Shown in pieces: positions 43,501-56,939 of a DNA stretch of 64,000 bases. Under the pieces are notes generated by a model. The model did not search any database, had not been told where the DNA came from, and saw only the letters and a program-made list of their open reading frames with translations. The position numbers and the translations under genes were made by a program. Each line of letters begins with the position of its first letter. Within the stretch, counting starts at the first letter, position 1. Source of the DNA: Pogonophryne albipinna (taxonomy: Eukaryota; Chordata; Actinopteri; Perciformes; Artedidraconidae); the NCBI GenBank assembly GCA_028583405.1, contig CM053260.1, forward strand, positions 13,538,660 through 13,602,659, read 5' to 3'.

Positions 43501-46500
43501 TAAGCTTTCATAGAGAAGGGACGTTTGAGGGTGAGAAATACAAATAGTAGAGTCATTTTGTTATCCTCGGAGGAAGAAATATATAACACACAGGATTACA
43601 TCCCCGTGGTGAGGGGATGAATTACCCATAGTGGTGGCGAGTTTTACAGTAATGGTGAAGGATTCAGCAAATGAAAAATGACCCAGTAAGCAATCCACGC
43701 CAACTCACAGCTTGTGTTACAATAGACACTAAAGTCTTTAAGGTCATCGCTTGCAATACCTTACAGTTCTATAAGAACCTGAATCAGCTTTTCGCTCAGC
43801 AGTATGTGATGCTCAGAATGAATAATGCCTCAGCACGGGCCAATTTTCGAGAAGAGAGTTGACCACTTACTCCTCTCCTACCGCATCAGAGCAGCACAGA
43901 GATGAGTTCCTGTGAAGCACAGCAACCACTTTTAAATCTAATCACCCTCTTCTCTCTGTCAATGCTACAGCCTACACAAGACTGTAATTACTGGGATGGC
44001 AGTGGAGGGGCTAATTAGCATCTCAGCTAGGTTTTACGAACTTAACCACAGTGCTTCATGCCCATGTCATACATACACATAACACACTCTTCTTAGCACT
44101 TCAGACATCTACCAATTACTGAAGATTTTCCTACCTGCAGCTCCAGCACTAACATTGGTTTTGATTTAATGGTGACCTCTATTCAGGGTCGTTGAGTTTG
44201 TTGAAAGAACTTGCTTTCTCTCCTAACACACCCTTTCATTTTAGCGCAATTCAATATGGAAGATGTCCTGCTTTTATGCAATTATGGCTTGTTAATTTAA
44301 CGGCAGCTACTTTGTGGAACAAATTGTGAAATGGTAATGTTCTGTGACTCTCTGATCTACTCTTCTTCGTTAAGATGCTGCCATATGGCCGACCAAGGCA
44401 GGTCAAGGGAAACGGCGTAACACCTGGGAAGTCAAGTCACCTTTTCTGCCGGGTGTGATTGAAGCCAGTACAGAAGGTCTGGGCATGGCTGGCTTGTTAG
44501 AAGTGTTTGTTGTAATAATAAATTATATGTTAGTTTATTTAGAAGACTGTACAGTTCATCTACGCTTCCTATAGGCGTCTGTGTAGGTCATGTGCAGGCA
44601 TGACACATGCATTACATACTAAATTGTTAATGATTGAAGCACGGTTATTTTTTCCAATATAGATATTAAGCAATAATTAGCAAAAATGTAACACGCTACT
44701 GTTTTGTTTTATGTGATGTTAACACACATTTTAAATGTTATCAGCAGATGTAAAGGGTGTTATGGGTGGTTATTGCTACCACTAATGCCACTCCTAGTAG
44801 GTTTAACATAGTTAAAACAATCATATTAATGATCATGTTCAGTCGTCTCTCTTTCGGTTTTATGAGGTTTTTTCACAACCAATTTTACTGGTTAGAACCG
44901 AACACAGATTTATCTTTTGTAATATCAAGGATCATAATAATCATAATATAATATAAGTGGCCTGATTCTCTTTATTACTTCTTTATTTATCATTAAACAT
45001 TCAACCCTTTAATTCAGCGTTATTAAAGAAGTACATGTTAGATATTATTTTATGCAGTCTTATTTCTTTTTTATAAATCGGTAAATACTCTTTTATGTAA
45101 GCCAATATAATTTAGTCTATAAAACTGTGGAAACCGAAATCTAATTAGTGAGAAAGGCCGGCCTGAAGCTAACTTTCACTGATAGCAGCGAGACGTTCGG
45201 ATGAAAGCAAGACCCAGCAAAGATCATGTGAGATATACATTTGAGGAAGATTGAAGTAATTGAATGTGTATGTTTTATGTCCAAGTTTAAAGTGGTCTTG
45301 TCTGATGAAACTATGTCTCAGTGGAAGACTGCACAACTTCCCCTGCAGCTGTCAGTACAGTCTGATGCAACCTGGTGTTGAAGATTTCTGTTCAAAAACC
45401 AGATACATCATTGTTGGAGGTATAAAATCACTACAAACTTAATAATTCAACATCTGTAGGATGTAGACATTATGATGTGAAAGAGTTGTTTTGGTGTTTT
45501 GTTAAAACCCTGATGTCTTTCCCAGGTTCATGCTAGTTTACAGATTATGTTTATTTCCCTACAATCCTGCTTCAGGCTGTAATGAAATACTGATATGAAG
45601 CATGATAAGTAGGCAACAGTCCAAAAAGCTCGTCCACCTGTCGAGGAAGCTGACCTTCTGTGGGATGCTGTACATCACAAGTGCAGACAATAGCCAACTG
45701 GCTTTGTGGTCCACTGAGTGATTAATGTCATCTCATTAGTTATAGAAGTTGAAACTGCTGAGAGGGACACAGGCACTTTTTCTCCGTCTGTCAGTGTGTA
45801 CACTCTTTATCCACCCAGCTTTTCTCTATGTCGCCGCCAACAGTGCAATTGTGCAGAGGGCCCAACAGCCTATCGTGTTCCCCACTGCCCTCTCTTTCCC
45901 CATCCTCCTTCATCAATCAGCCTCTTCTGGAAGTTTTACAGCCCACAAATCCCTCAACTCATCTAGCTCCTACTCTCTTAGGATTTGTTTTCCTCATGAT
46001 TATTAAGATTCCCTTCCTGCCTCTGTGCTGTAGCTCCTGCAGTGATAGTTATTCTCGTCACAGTTTCTTCCTCTCTCTTTAATGTTCCTCCGCCACCTCA
46101 TCCCTCCAGTTGTTCTGCGTCACTGATCACCATTGCTTCGATCCGCTGGGGCCACTTCCCATGAGAGTAGCTGCAGTAACAAGAGCAGAGAGGCTCTGAG
46201 ATGCAAACTGCCAGCGCCCTGCTGCAGGACACCCACTGAGAGCAATGAAGTCACTTAAACACTGAGAACAGAAATTAGGTGAACGTTTTTTTTAAGACTA
46301 GACTAGAACACTCTGTCTTCCACAATTCATTATGATACCAATAATTCATCAATATGGCCACTGCAAGGCATCAGCATGGCATCGTTTCCAAATCAAAAAC
46401 ATTGAAACAACAAGTTCCTGTGTGTCCCTGAGGCAGTGCACTCCCCAGGGACAGAGTTGGAGTGACTGGAGACCTTCATCGGTTCCCTCTTCCTCCACAG

Positions 46501-46740
46501 TGTTGTTTGGTTAATAACGAACAGTCAGCTCAGAGTCTTGAGGCGCCATTTTGTTTCCTATTTGCACCATATTTCTATAGGAAGGCCTCCCAAGACACTC
46601 CTGAGCATCTGGCCGACCTCATACAATAACCGATTTTTTTTCTCTTTGAAGAGCTATTGGAAGCTACTGTTTGCACACCGGAGAACAATTTACCATTGAA
46701 GTTACTCTGTGAGAGTTGTCTAGAGGAAGGTAAGCTTACT
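40520..46740. other. Non-coding region, no gene seen
   Basis: Unique-looking AT-rich DNA with scattered short frames and no supported exon, RNA gene or mobile element. Confidence 0.4.
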
Positions 46741-46741
46741 T

Positions 46742-47386
46742 AATCTATTAGGAAGCTGCAGCTGATTCAGAACGCCGCTGCTCGAGTCCTCACTAACACT
46801 AAGAAAGTGGATCACATCACTCCTGTTCTGAAGTCTTTACACTGGCTTCCTGTGTGTCAAAGAATAGATTTCAAAATACTGCTGCTGGTTTATAAAGCAC
46901 TGAATGGTTTAGGCCCAAAATACATTTCTGACCTCCTGCTAAATTATGAACCATCCAGATCTCTCAGGTCTTACAGGGACTGGTCAGCTTTCTGTCCCCA
47001 GAGTCAGAACTAAACATGGTAAAGCAGCGTTCAGTTATTATGCTCCAAATATCTGGAACAAACTCCCAGAAACTTGCAGGTCCGCTGCAACTCTGACTAC
47101 TTTTGAATCCAGACTAAAGACTTTTCTTTTTGTCGCTGCTTTTAATTGAACTATTCATATCTTAGACTGCACTGTAACTTTTATCACTGTAACTTTTCTT
47201 TTAATGTTTAATTGAACTATTCATATCTTAGACTGCACTGTAACTTTTATCTTTTAATGTTTATTTTATTATCTTTTCTTTTTAATGACTGATTTTAAAT
47301 GCCATTTTCTTAATGTCTTTCATTTTTTGTAAAGCACTTTGAATTGCCTTGTGTTGAAAAGTGCTATATAAATAAACTTGCCTTGC
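46742..47386 (+). mobile_element. 5'-truncated L2/Maui-type LINE
   Basis: It encodes the end of the LINE reverse transcriptase ORF: KLQLIQNAAARVLTNTKK from about 46,752, then DHITPVLKSLHWLPVCQRID, YKALNGLGPKYISDLLLNYE and, after a frameshift near 46,970-46,990, LSVPRVRTKHGKAAFSYYAP and WNKLPETC, stopping at 47,147-47,149. The 3' end is TAAAGCACTTTGAATTGCC, then GTGCTATATAAATAAACTTG and a CCTTG repeat. A heptamer CTTACTT on each side (46,735-46,741 and 47,387-47,393) may be the target duplication. Truncated and frameshifted, hence inactive. Confidence 0.85.
47141..47251 (+). repeat. 45-bp direct duplication inside the LINE 3' UTR
   Basis: An identical 45-bp segment beginning TTTAATTGAACTATTC lies at 47,141-47,185 and 47,207-47,251 (period 66). 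The first copy spans the end of the coding part, so the duplication arose in this copy or its subfamily. Confidence 0.9.
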
Positions 47387-48894
47387 CTTACTTTTGTGTG
47401 CAGAAGAAGATTACTTTAGAATTCACAGACAGGAAAATGTGTCTGAAGTTCACAAAGGAAATAAGGAAACTGGAAATATGAAAATGTAATTGTACGGGTC
47501 AGTTCTGCCCTGTCTCCTCACGAGTCATATGTATCTCTGTTTAAAGGATGTGAGTTCTGAATCTTATAAATTCTTAAATATTTATTCTGTTTCATAATGA
47601 TTCAAGATACCCATATTTCATTCTGACTTTAATGTATGCTCAGAAAGACATATTGAGAAACATGAGTCCTCCTCCCACACAAAGAAACAAACATATGGTT
47701 TGGATTGAAGACCATTCAAATGACTGCCTTATCAATCCAACAATTTATGAGTAATTCTGTAATGTGACCTTGTTCTCAAGCCATTAAACCCCCGCGCAAT
47801 ACCAGAGACAAATCTAAGGACATGTTGTCAGTTTACTCGATCAGAGCTACGGCCCTGACTGCAAATTGTTCCAGGTGGACGGAGCTGCGTATGTAAAAGC
47901 AAACTCTGTGTAAACTCTGTAAATACTGTGTATTTGCTGTTGGAACCTGAAGCCTGGTTTGCAGAACAACTTTAATTAGTTTCAAATCACCTATTGAGAG
48001 CCCAAGATAAATTAAATGGTAGTTTGTTTGGAAGACCTTTATCAATATGCAAGAGATAGTCATTGTTTTCTTACATCGATAGGTCACTGCACCTTTTGAA
48101 AATGTGATTTAGTTAAATCTTATATGTCAATGTTTAAATTGACACCAGTTCAAAAGTGACAGAATAGAGAGAAAATAACTAAATCGCCACGTTTGTATGT
48201 ATGGTATATTTTCTTGATTTAACAACTGAGCGAGTAATTGATTATAAAAAAGTTGCCATTCTTCCGATGTATGTATAGTTTCAGTATCTGCAGTATAACT
48301 TCAAACGGTAGGTGATTAAGGTTGTAAAATTGATATCAGATGCTGTCTTACTCATTGTAATTTAACGGATGACACTTGGACGTAAACACTATCCTAGAAC
48401 CAAAATACTTTCGTGTTTTCTCTTGGATTGACTGAAAGCTACTGGCAACTTTAAAACAAACAACTTGGAGAGACCCGACATCCATTGTTACTCCTTGGCA
48501 TGCAGTCCTAGCAGGGTTGCTTGGTAACAGACGTACAGGCAACCTTTGGCTTAAACTTTAATCCTTTCTCTGAAGAAAATGTTAGCAAGCCAGAGAAAGT
48601 AGAGCCTCTGAATAATACAGCAAAACGATTGATGTGAGGAATTAAAGTCAAAGGTCTTTATGCTGTATATGGTTCAGAAACATCACGGTCATCACAAACA
48701 ACGCTCATTAAACTACACATGCAGTCTAAGCTCTGAAAACATGCCCACCATGATCACAGAATCTTTTAAAATACATTTTCCAGCATTTTAATTAATGTAT
48801 GGAGTGACACTTTTTGCTTTCTCAGTGCTGACTTGCTATTGCATTTGTGTGCCTCTGCATCAGTTGTTTTTGATGTTTAATACTAGTTGAACAT

Positions 48895-49087
48895 TACATT
48901 TTTACATTTGTATGTGTTTTTATATGTTTCTAGTTATTGTGCTTTTTTATCATGTTTTTAATTATTGTTTTATTATTGTACTCCCATTGTGTTATTTTAT
49001 ATTGTAGTTATTGCCTGTACAGCACTTTGGTCAACTGAAGGTTGTTTTAAATGTGCTATATACATAAATAAAGATTGAGATTGATTC
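48895..49087 (+). mobile_element. LINE 3' tail fragment
   Basis: The segment ends GTACAGCACTTTGGTCAACTG, then TTTTAAATGTGCTATATACATAAATAAAG and ATTGAGATTGATT. This is the 3' UTR and tail style of fish L2/Rex-type LINEs, with no coding part left. The 5' limit is approximate. Confidence 0.55.
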
Positions 49088-52000
49088 ATAGCAGGCTAGC
49101 TATCATATTATCCGGTTTTATTTGAAAGTATAGAATATTTATAGAATACATACTGTATATATGGAGTTGATAGAAGCAGGGTTTTAAAGCGTAGGTGGGT
49201 ATTCTTGGCTGAAATACAGGCCAAACAAATACATTACCTTAAACAGAAAAGAGCAAAGGAGCTATTTCACACAGTCGATGACTTTTTTTTACAGTCTAAT
49301 ATACTAACCACATTAAATATTAGCTAATATGTGTTATGATCTCAGCTAAACAAATATCTCTATATCTAGATTGCCTCTAGTTATAGGTCATGTCGATTGT
49401 ATAACTGATTTGCTTATACAATAGAAATAACAGAATTAAAAAGGGGCAAAATACATACAAAGCCACATTTACAGATAATTTGAAAAAGTAATTTAAAATA
49501 CTTAAAACTAGCTCTGCTTAATCTCCTCCAGCGAGTCTCTCAAACACCTAAGTGCTCTGAAATAACGAAGGCAGTGGGTGGCTGGCCTTTCTTAATTTAA
49601 CCATTCTTCATCTTCGTACCTGATGCTGGCTTAGAAATGTCAGAGCAGCTGGCGGCTGTTAGATCAGCAGGACTCGAGCTAAACAGGCTAATTTAGTGCT
49701 TAAAAATGTCAGGAAATGACATTGCCACCGAACGCATAAATAAATAGTATTGAAACAGGTTTGGAAAGCTCATTATAACAGGGCAACAGAGCTGACAGAA
49801 TAAAATCCTTCATAGATTAAGTTCGGCTAATTGCTGGATTGAAACATAAAGAAGTTGTGGGATCAATTTAAACAAGACATATTCAGGGAGGGATTCATTC
49901 ATTCACTTCCTGTTTCACAATGTGTCTGCGCACCCCTGTGAGACAAACATATTCAATCGAAACATATGACCCAATTGTGTGCATTCATCCAAGCACGAAC
50001 AGACACACAGGCATTGCCCCTTGGCCTCAATATCCAATGGCCACAAATACTAGTCAAAAGGTTAAATTATATGTATGTCCATATTCAATCCTAGCTCATT
50101 ACAAGTTGAAACACAACCCCATGAATCAAAAGTTACTGCACTGCAGCTGCATGACACCACATAGCAGCTGGTGCATGCAGAGCATCGCTGCATCTCTGAG
50201 CCTGGTATGTGCAAACTAATGCATTGCTGCTGTACCTCCATTAGTCATAGGTCCATGCAGTTCCCATGGTATACAGCTGGGACGCAACATCTTCTCAGCC
50301 CTCAACACAAAGGAAAACATCCATATATTTCCTTCCGGATTGGCATGTTCTCGTTTAGACACTGCATCAGTGTACTGATCGCAGGATCCCAGAAGACGGA
50401 TTGGGACACAGATTTCCATGGGGATCAATCCACGCCCTCCCATTATTCCCATCCCCCACTTTATCCCCCTTATCAACAATAAAGCTTACCCTGTACCACC
50501 CTGTGATGTCCTTGCCAACCCCCTGCTGGTTCTACCAACCCCGAAGACCCTGCTTTACCATCAATCCAAGTATGGCAGATGGGACATTCCTGTGCAGGCC
50601 AAAGACACAATTTCACTGCTGGCTTACAGTCATTCTTAAGCCGGGACCTTCACCCTCCAGCTGTGTAATCAGACAGCTAAAGAAGACAGTATTAGAAAGC
50701 TAATATGAGACAGTGACACGGAGACATATGTAAGGCCCGAAACAATCTTGGTGTAATCCTTTGATATCAGCAGTATTAAAGGATCCACTTTGAACATGCA
50801 GCAACAATGTCTCCACTTCCTCTAATAGCAAGAGCACATTTGACATGAAAACGAGCCATTCTTTCAGTCACAGTGTGTAATTTAACAGCCACTTCAGTAC
50901 CTCACACCCTGTCAGAGAAATCAAATGAGGTCAATAGGCTGTCTCCCCTGATAGTACTTAACCAGCTCTGAACAAGTGCAGAAATCAGATGAATCAGCCG
51001 AATGTGTGCAGAAATACAGTAAACAATGTGACAGACATGCCTATGTTTTAACAGTATAGGCAGATTTCGCATATACAAATTAATGTGATATTGTAATTAT
51101 AACTTTATTTTTAATATTATGGAAATGTAATTTTCTGGGAACCCTCCGACTTCCTTTTTAAAATGATATTTTTTTCCTGGCATTTCAGCTACTTCTTTTA
51201 TCGGACACCTTTCAGTGCCTTCCCCTCAACAACAACAAATAAAAAATCTATAGCTCACAACTTCCACTGTTCATGCACAATTTACTCCAGCTGCTGTCAG
51301 AGCTTACACTTCTGCTGACTCTGCAACTGACACCTTCTTTTGGTTTACACACTTGGGCGGGCACTCATTTCTTTCATGGCTTTCACTTCACCTGAATCTT
51401 CCAGCTCAGTTCATTGTCCTCACTCCGACTGACTTTGCAATTCCCTTCAGCACATTCACTTCAAAAGAAACTTTGATATTGTCCTCCAAAGAACGACACT
51501 ATCATTTTTCAGCAAGAGCCCTCAAATTACACCCCTTAAACATTTATAGACTTATTTTAAAGTTTATGTTCCCTTACTTTACTTATTTATTTCAACTCTA
51601 ACCTTAACCTTTCCTAAACCTAAGATATCTCCGTGCTTTAATCAAGCAAAAGCATAATCATTATGTTATCACATTATGAAAGAGATACAGTAAGGATAAC
51701 AAAAAACACTTCAATGTTTTCTCCTAGACTGGATGGACAAACAACATAATATGGAGGACGTTTTGCTTTCACTTAAATTCACAGTTCAACTTCTTTCCCT
51801 CCTCCAACTTTAGCTGCCATGTCATCTACTTTCACAATCTCATTAATGTATGAAGTCAACATTTTCAGCAGCAAGCACATGTCAATGATGCCAAAAGAAA
51901 ATGTGTCTTTTTCTAGATAATATTGAAATCTGTCATAATAAGAAAAATAGGCAATATCTTGGCATACATATAGCTCATTTAAGCCTAGTTTATGAATGTA

Positions 52001-55000
52001 AGCACATTTTCTAAACAAGTACATACAGATCTAAACAGTGAGGGTTGGGGTCTGCAGCAGCCCACCCTGTCAACCATGTTGCCAATGTTTCTGTCAGCTA
52101 CATGAGGAAAGACAGGAGTCGTGTCTGGAGGAGAAAAACAATTAGTCCACTCCTCTACGGCTTGTCACCTGACAGTCTGCTCATCCACCGCCTGATGGAA
52201 GAGCCTCTCCAGCCTGCTCATTCAAACCAATTACGGTCTGGAGGTGTATTACCACACACTCATTATCTGCCTCTCACAGGGCTCTGCTGCTCTTCACATC
52301 CCTTCCCCGGTCTGTTGACAGTCTAAAAGTGGGTACTTTCCAATCATCTTCTCTGTTTCATATCATCTCTTTTTCTAGATGTCTCAGTTGTCCACTGTGT
52401 GCCCTTATCTGTCTACTTCCTTGTCTCTCTCTCTCTGCTAAACAATATATAGTCCTTGAGAATACAGTAGCATCTGTGCCTGTGAATTTTTATGAATGAG
52501 TTTGGCCACAGGTTACAGTTTAAATATAGTTAGCACAGGGACAAGAGATCTTAAAGAGGAGTGTGTTGAAAGATGGAAATACCCTACACGCATAATGAAA
52601 ACAATGCAGAGACACCCATAAATGCCCAGACGCTGACTAAAGGCCCGCCTCGCAACATTTTCCCTTTCAGTTGGCACACAGAACAATAAAACAAAACACT
52701 GATGTTGGGGTACAAAGGGCTGAACTGTTGTCACAGGCAGGGTGTGTGTACTGCATGGTGCTGCTTAAGCTGTCCAAACAGTTTATCCGTGTGAGATGGA
52801 TGACATATCTGGAACGATTCAAATTTCCACATTCCCTTTTGCAAAACACGCTACAGACCCTGTAACCATAAACCTCTCTGAAACGAGCAGTCATTTTGGA
52901 GCACATTTTGACTCAGCAGCAGCACTGAGAGGGTGGGAATTCCCCCACGACTGTAGCGGTGCTGGGAAAAGCAAAGAAAAAGAGATTATTCCACTACAGG
53001 CGCTTAAGGGAACAGGAGAGTTTAACAAAAAACCAGTTTTACTTCCACAAGAGCAACCTTATGATAATTTCCATTTGCTAATCAGCATTAACCGTTGCTA
53101 TAGGTCTATGAAGTGAAAGCTAATTACTGTGCAGCTTCCCTGCTCCAGGTACCTTTTCATTTATTCATAAAGGCGGCTCAGTGTGAGTAGAAACCAGTTA
53201 AACCCCTACTGGGCCGCTGTTAACTTGTTGAAAGGTCAAAACACAGTTAATAAGAAAAAGTTGTATCTATTAAAAGATATTAATGGTCAGTTCAGCTAGG
53301 ACCTTTAATTGAGTCCAGATGGAGCAGCCAGTGAGTCCATGCAGCAAAACACAGTCTGTGGAGAGAGACTACGCAATTACGTTTTTGTGGCTTTTTATGG
53401 ATTTGAATTCTAAATTATTTTATTTATCTTTCTCAACTAATAAAGACATATTGTAACCATTAGGTGAGAGCCGGGAACAGACTGTACTGGTGTTGTTTAT
53501 CTGTATTGTTTATGCTCTTAACCAGAAAAAGAGTGGAAATGGAGGATTTAAAACAAACCCTCTTTGAATCAGCACACAAATGTACCAGCAAGGCTCATAC
53601 AGTGATTTAGTCTCTGCATTTAACCCATCCTTTTATTAGAAGAACAGGGCAGCTGTTGTGGGGTTTTCTTCCAAAACTGAGCTCCTGCTGTTGTAGTATG
53701 TTTTAAACTACTGTATATAATGTATTATTTGTATTATTCTACGATGTCTCAACACTGCTGACAAAACATGTTTGTTTAAACACTGATTAATGGAAATTAA
53801 AATGTAAAGAAATTGGATTTGGATTGTAAGCGAGTGCCTTTGACAACTGTGTGGATCTCTAACACCAAGTGGTTAGTGATGTACAGTAACTAAGTACATT
53901 AAGTATTCCCTTTTTTGCTACTTTAAACTTTACTTCAAAGAGTTGTACTTTTTACTGCATGGCAATTATTTAATGAACTAGTTTCTCTTGGGTAGAGCAA
54001 AGAAAGCATACGTAGGAGAAAATGAACATGCGTAAAAAAAAAAATGCACTCCCACTGTTACACTCTGAAGCTAGAAGAAGTCTGACCACCACCTCTTTGT
54101 CTCTTTCTGGAACAGCATTTGTTTTTAACATACCTGTAAATTACTCCCACATCCCTGCCAGCCTCCCCCTGTCCCAGTCCCTCCCCTCTTCACTAATAAC
54201 ACCATCATGATGCCACTGTTAGTACGCTGAAGCACGGTGCTTTATGGTCTGACCTTAAAAATCAATTCAGCAGCACACAGGGTCTATCAAAGGATCTAGG
54301 TCTGAAACTCCCCCTCTCCTCTCTTTTCTCATAATCTCCAATATGTATCCCCTTGCCCCTGCTCACCTGTTCTTTGTTTTTGCTTTAGGACCTCACGATG
54401 AACAGTACATTACACACACACACCTAGCTCCTCTTATTCAGACCAGTTCTTTGACAAATCAGTGGATATTCTGCAGCCCTGTGGCACACATTAACCTCAT
54501 AAAGGGAAAGTAATAGAGCCTGCCTCTGCTGACACACAATAGCAATGAAAACCATGTATCATAGCAGCAGTGCCTCCCTTAGAGCCACAGGTAAACTACT
54601 GTAGAAGCAGTAAAACTCACAGGTATGGCAGGCGGCTATATCCCTCCACAGCAGATAAATGTAATGGTCCAACTGTGTAAAAGCATGAAATGAACTTCTT
54701 TTGTTTTCATTAGTGTCCCTGCTGCACATCATTTACAAATAGGGGGGTTTTGCTGCAGCGATGGAACTGAGGCATACTGGAGGTTTGGGAGCACATTCCT
54801 GGACACAGAGAGGAGCTGAGTCTCTTTCCATCGTTAATGAGTGGAGTCTGTGGGAAACCCCTGAATTTGAAACCTCCCACCAAAAAAACCACACCACTTC
54901 AACTGAAGGCGGCCATGTTGAATGGAACTCATTGTGCGGTGGCCAGAACGGAAGATTCCATCACTACGTCCAGTCGTCTGAACTGCCGTCCTCACTATGA

Positions 55001-56808
55001 GAGGGCCAATAGCAGAGTTAAACCAGATGACAAGGGAGGGAAAAGAAGAAAGTTGATAATTGAAGTACTCACTGGGAGTACAACACAACCTGTGAAAACA
55101 ACTTCTTCTGCTCTAGAGGCTCTGTCAAGTCTAAAATACCCTTAGTGACAAGGCAAAAGGCAAAAATGAGCTGTGCTATTGGCGAGGGTTTCTAAAAGTT
55201 GTTGTGTCTATCCCCACTCTGCCCATTAAGTTGAAACCACACCACTCTACAAACTTCTCAAAAAGGGAGGAAAAACTATTTACTGCTTTTCAGTGGTCCA
55301 TAAAGGTACATTAAGAAATACATTTATCAATAAATATGTGTTCCAATAACTTGATAGAGAATGAAGCTGGGGTTTGTGGGGCCTCTGAGGGTCTGTGGCT
55401 CCAGAACAGATGCCTGCTCTGCCCGGTTATTTACCAGGCATTTAAGTTGCATTATGCGTAGTGCAAGATCTGCATTATTCATAGCTCAACCAATACTAAC
55501 AACTAGAAAGCAAGATGTCTCAGCCTATGCTGTTAGAACCAATACTTAACCATTTTAAGTACAAGCATTGGGTGTGTTCAAACATGACTCATGAAACTGT
55601 CTGACTCTGTTTTAGTCAGGACTGTCACACATAATAATTTAAAGTCCCGTTGTTGTGGGGGGTTAAACATGTTTTCTCGGCCTGAGATATGAAACAGTGA
55701 TAGTGAGAAGGAAGGTAATACAAATGTGTTGTCTACAACAAAAAGCATATTGATGTCATTTCAATGACAACCATTAAAAAGGTACTTTAAAATAATGAAT
55801 GGTATTGAATATAACTTTTTAATCATAAAATCATGTTTGAGAGTGACTCACTAGGATGACATGCCATTCAGTCAATAAAGTGAATCACTGCAGCGTGGAG
55901 CCATGCAGATTAATTTGTCTTGTTGCTATGCATGAAACTGAAATGATGTTGATACAAATGGCGAGTCTAAATCAGCCTGCTGGGAATATTAACGCAGTTT
56001 TCTATATTCTTGGTTTACCCTATTAGTCATGATGGGAAGCAGATACTGTAAAGCTACAGAGAAATGCTGAATAGAATAGAAAGTGCTGATTGTTTCTTTC
56101 TCTTCATTCTAATTTGCATAATTCTGATCAAATAGCCCATGGCAAATTCAGTCAGTAGAGTATGCATAGATTTAGAGTCAATTTGGAATTATAGTTCCAT
56201 CAGCTGAAATAGGTTGGCAGGTTTATTTTTGGTTTGTTTGTTTAAAAGGGAAAAAAGAATGTAGTTAATCTGTGGCATAGTGGAGATTAACAAGAGGAAG
56301 GTAATCAGATCCATTTATGTGGAAAAATGGGGTTGAAAATAGACGTTTTTAGGAGAAAAAAGCAATCTCTCTGGACATTGAGCCCACTGCTCGCTAGCTG
56401 TGAGCAACTTTAAGAGGCCTGGTGATAAAGATGCCTTTCTGAATGGCCTCATCTAAAACAGGAATGCACAAACATGCCTCTAACAATAAACACAAGCTTT
56501 GAGAAACACCACCCTGTCTGGCAGCACATTTGGTATGAGATAGATGTATCCAGACCCTTATTGCAAACAAAAAACAAATTGACTGGTATGCATACACAAC
56601 CTTCTACGCAGCGCGTTTGTGTGTATATGCCTAAGCACACAGGGTACAGTAATTGGCGACCTGATAAATATTTGTGCAGAACCTCCTCAGCAGGAGAAAA
56701 CAGAGAGGCATGCTTTCAACACTAATGCCTACAGGCTGCAGACCAAAAATAAGTCAGGGATGGAGCCCACTTACATGCTTCATGTCAACATTTCAGGGGG
56801 TCTGGGGA
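49088..56808. other. Non-coding region, no gene seen
   Basis: No supported exon. Frames at 49,920-50,700 and 54,710-55,145 are open on both strands but show no known domain and no convincing splice borders; the latter is GC-richer and could be an unrecognised repeat. Confidence 0.35.
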
Positions 56809-56939
<131 letters not shown>

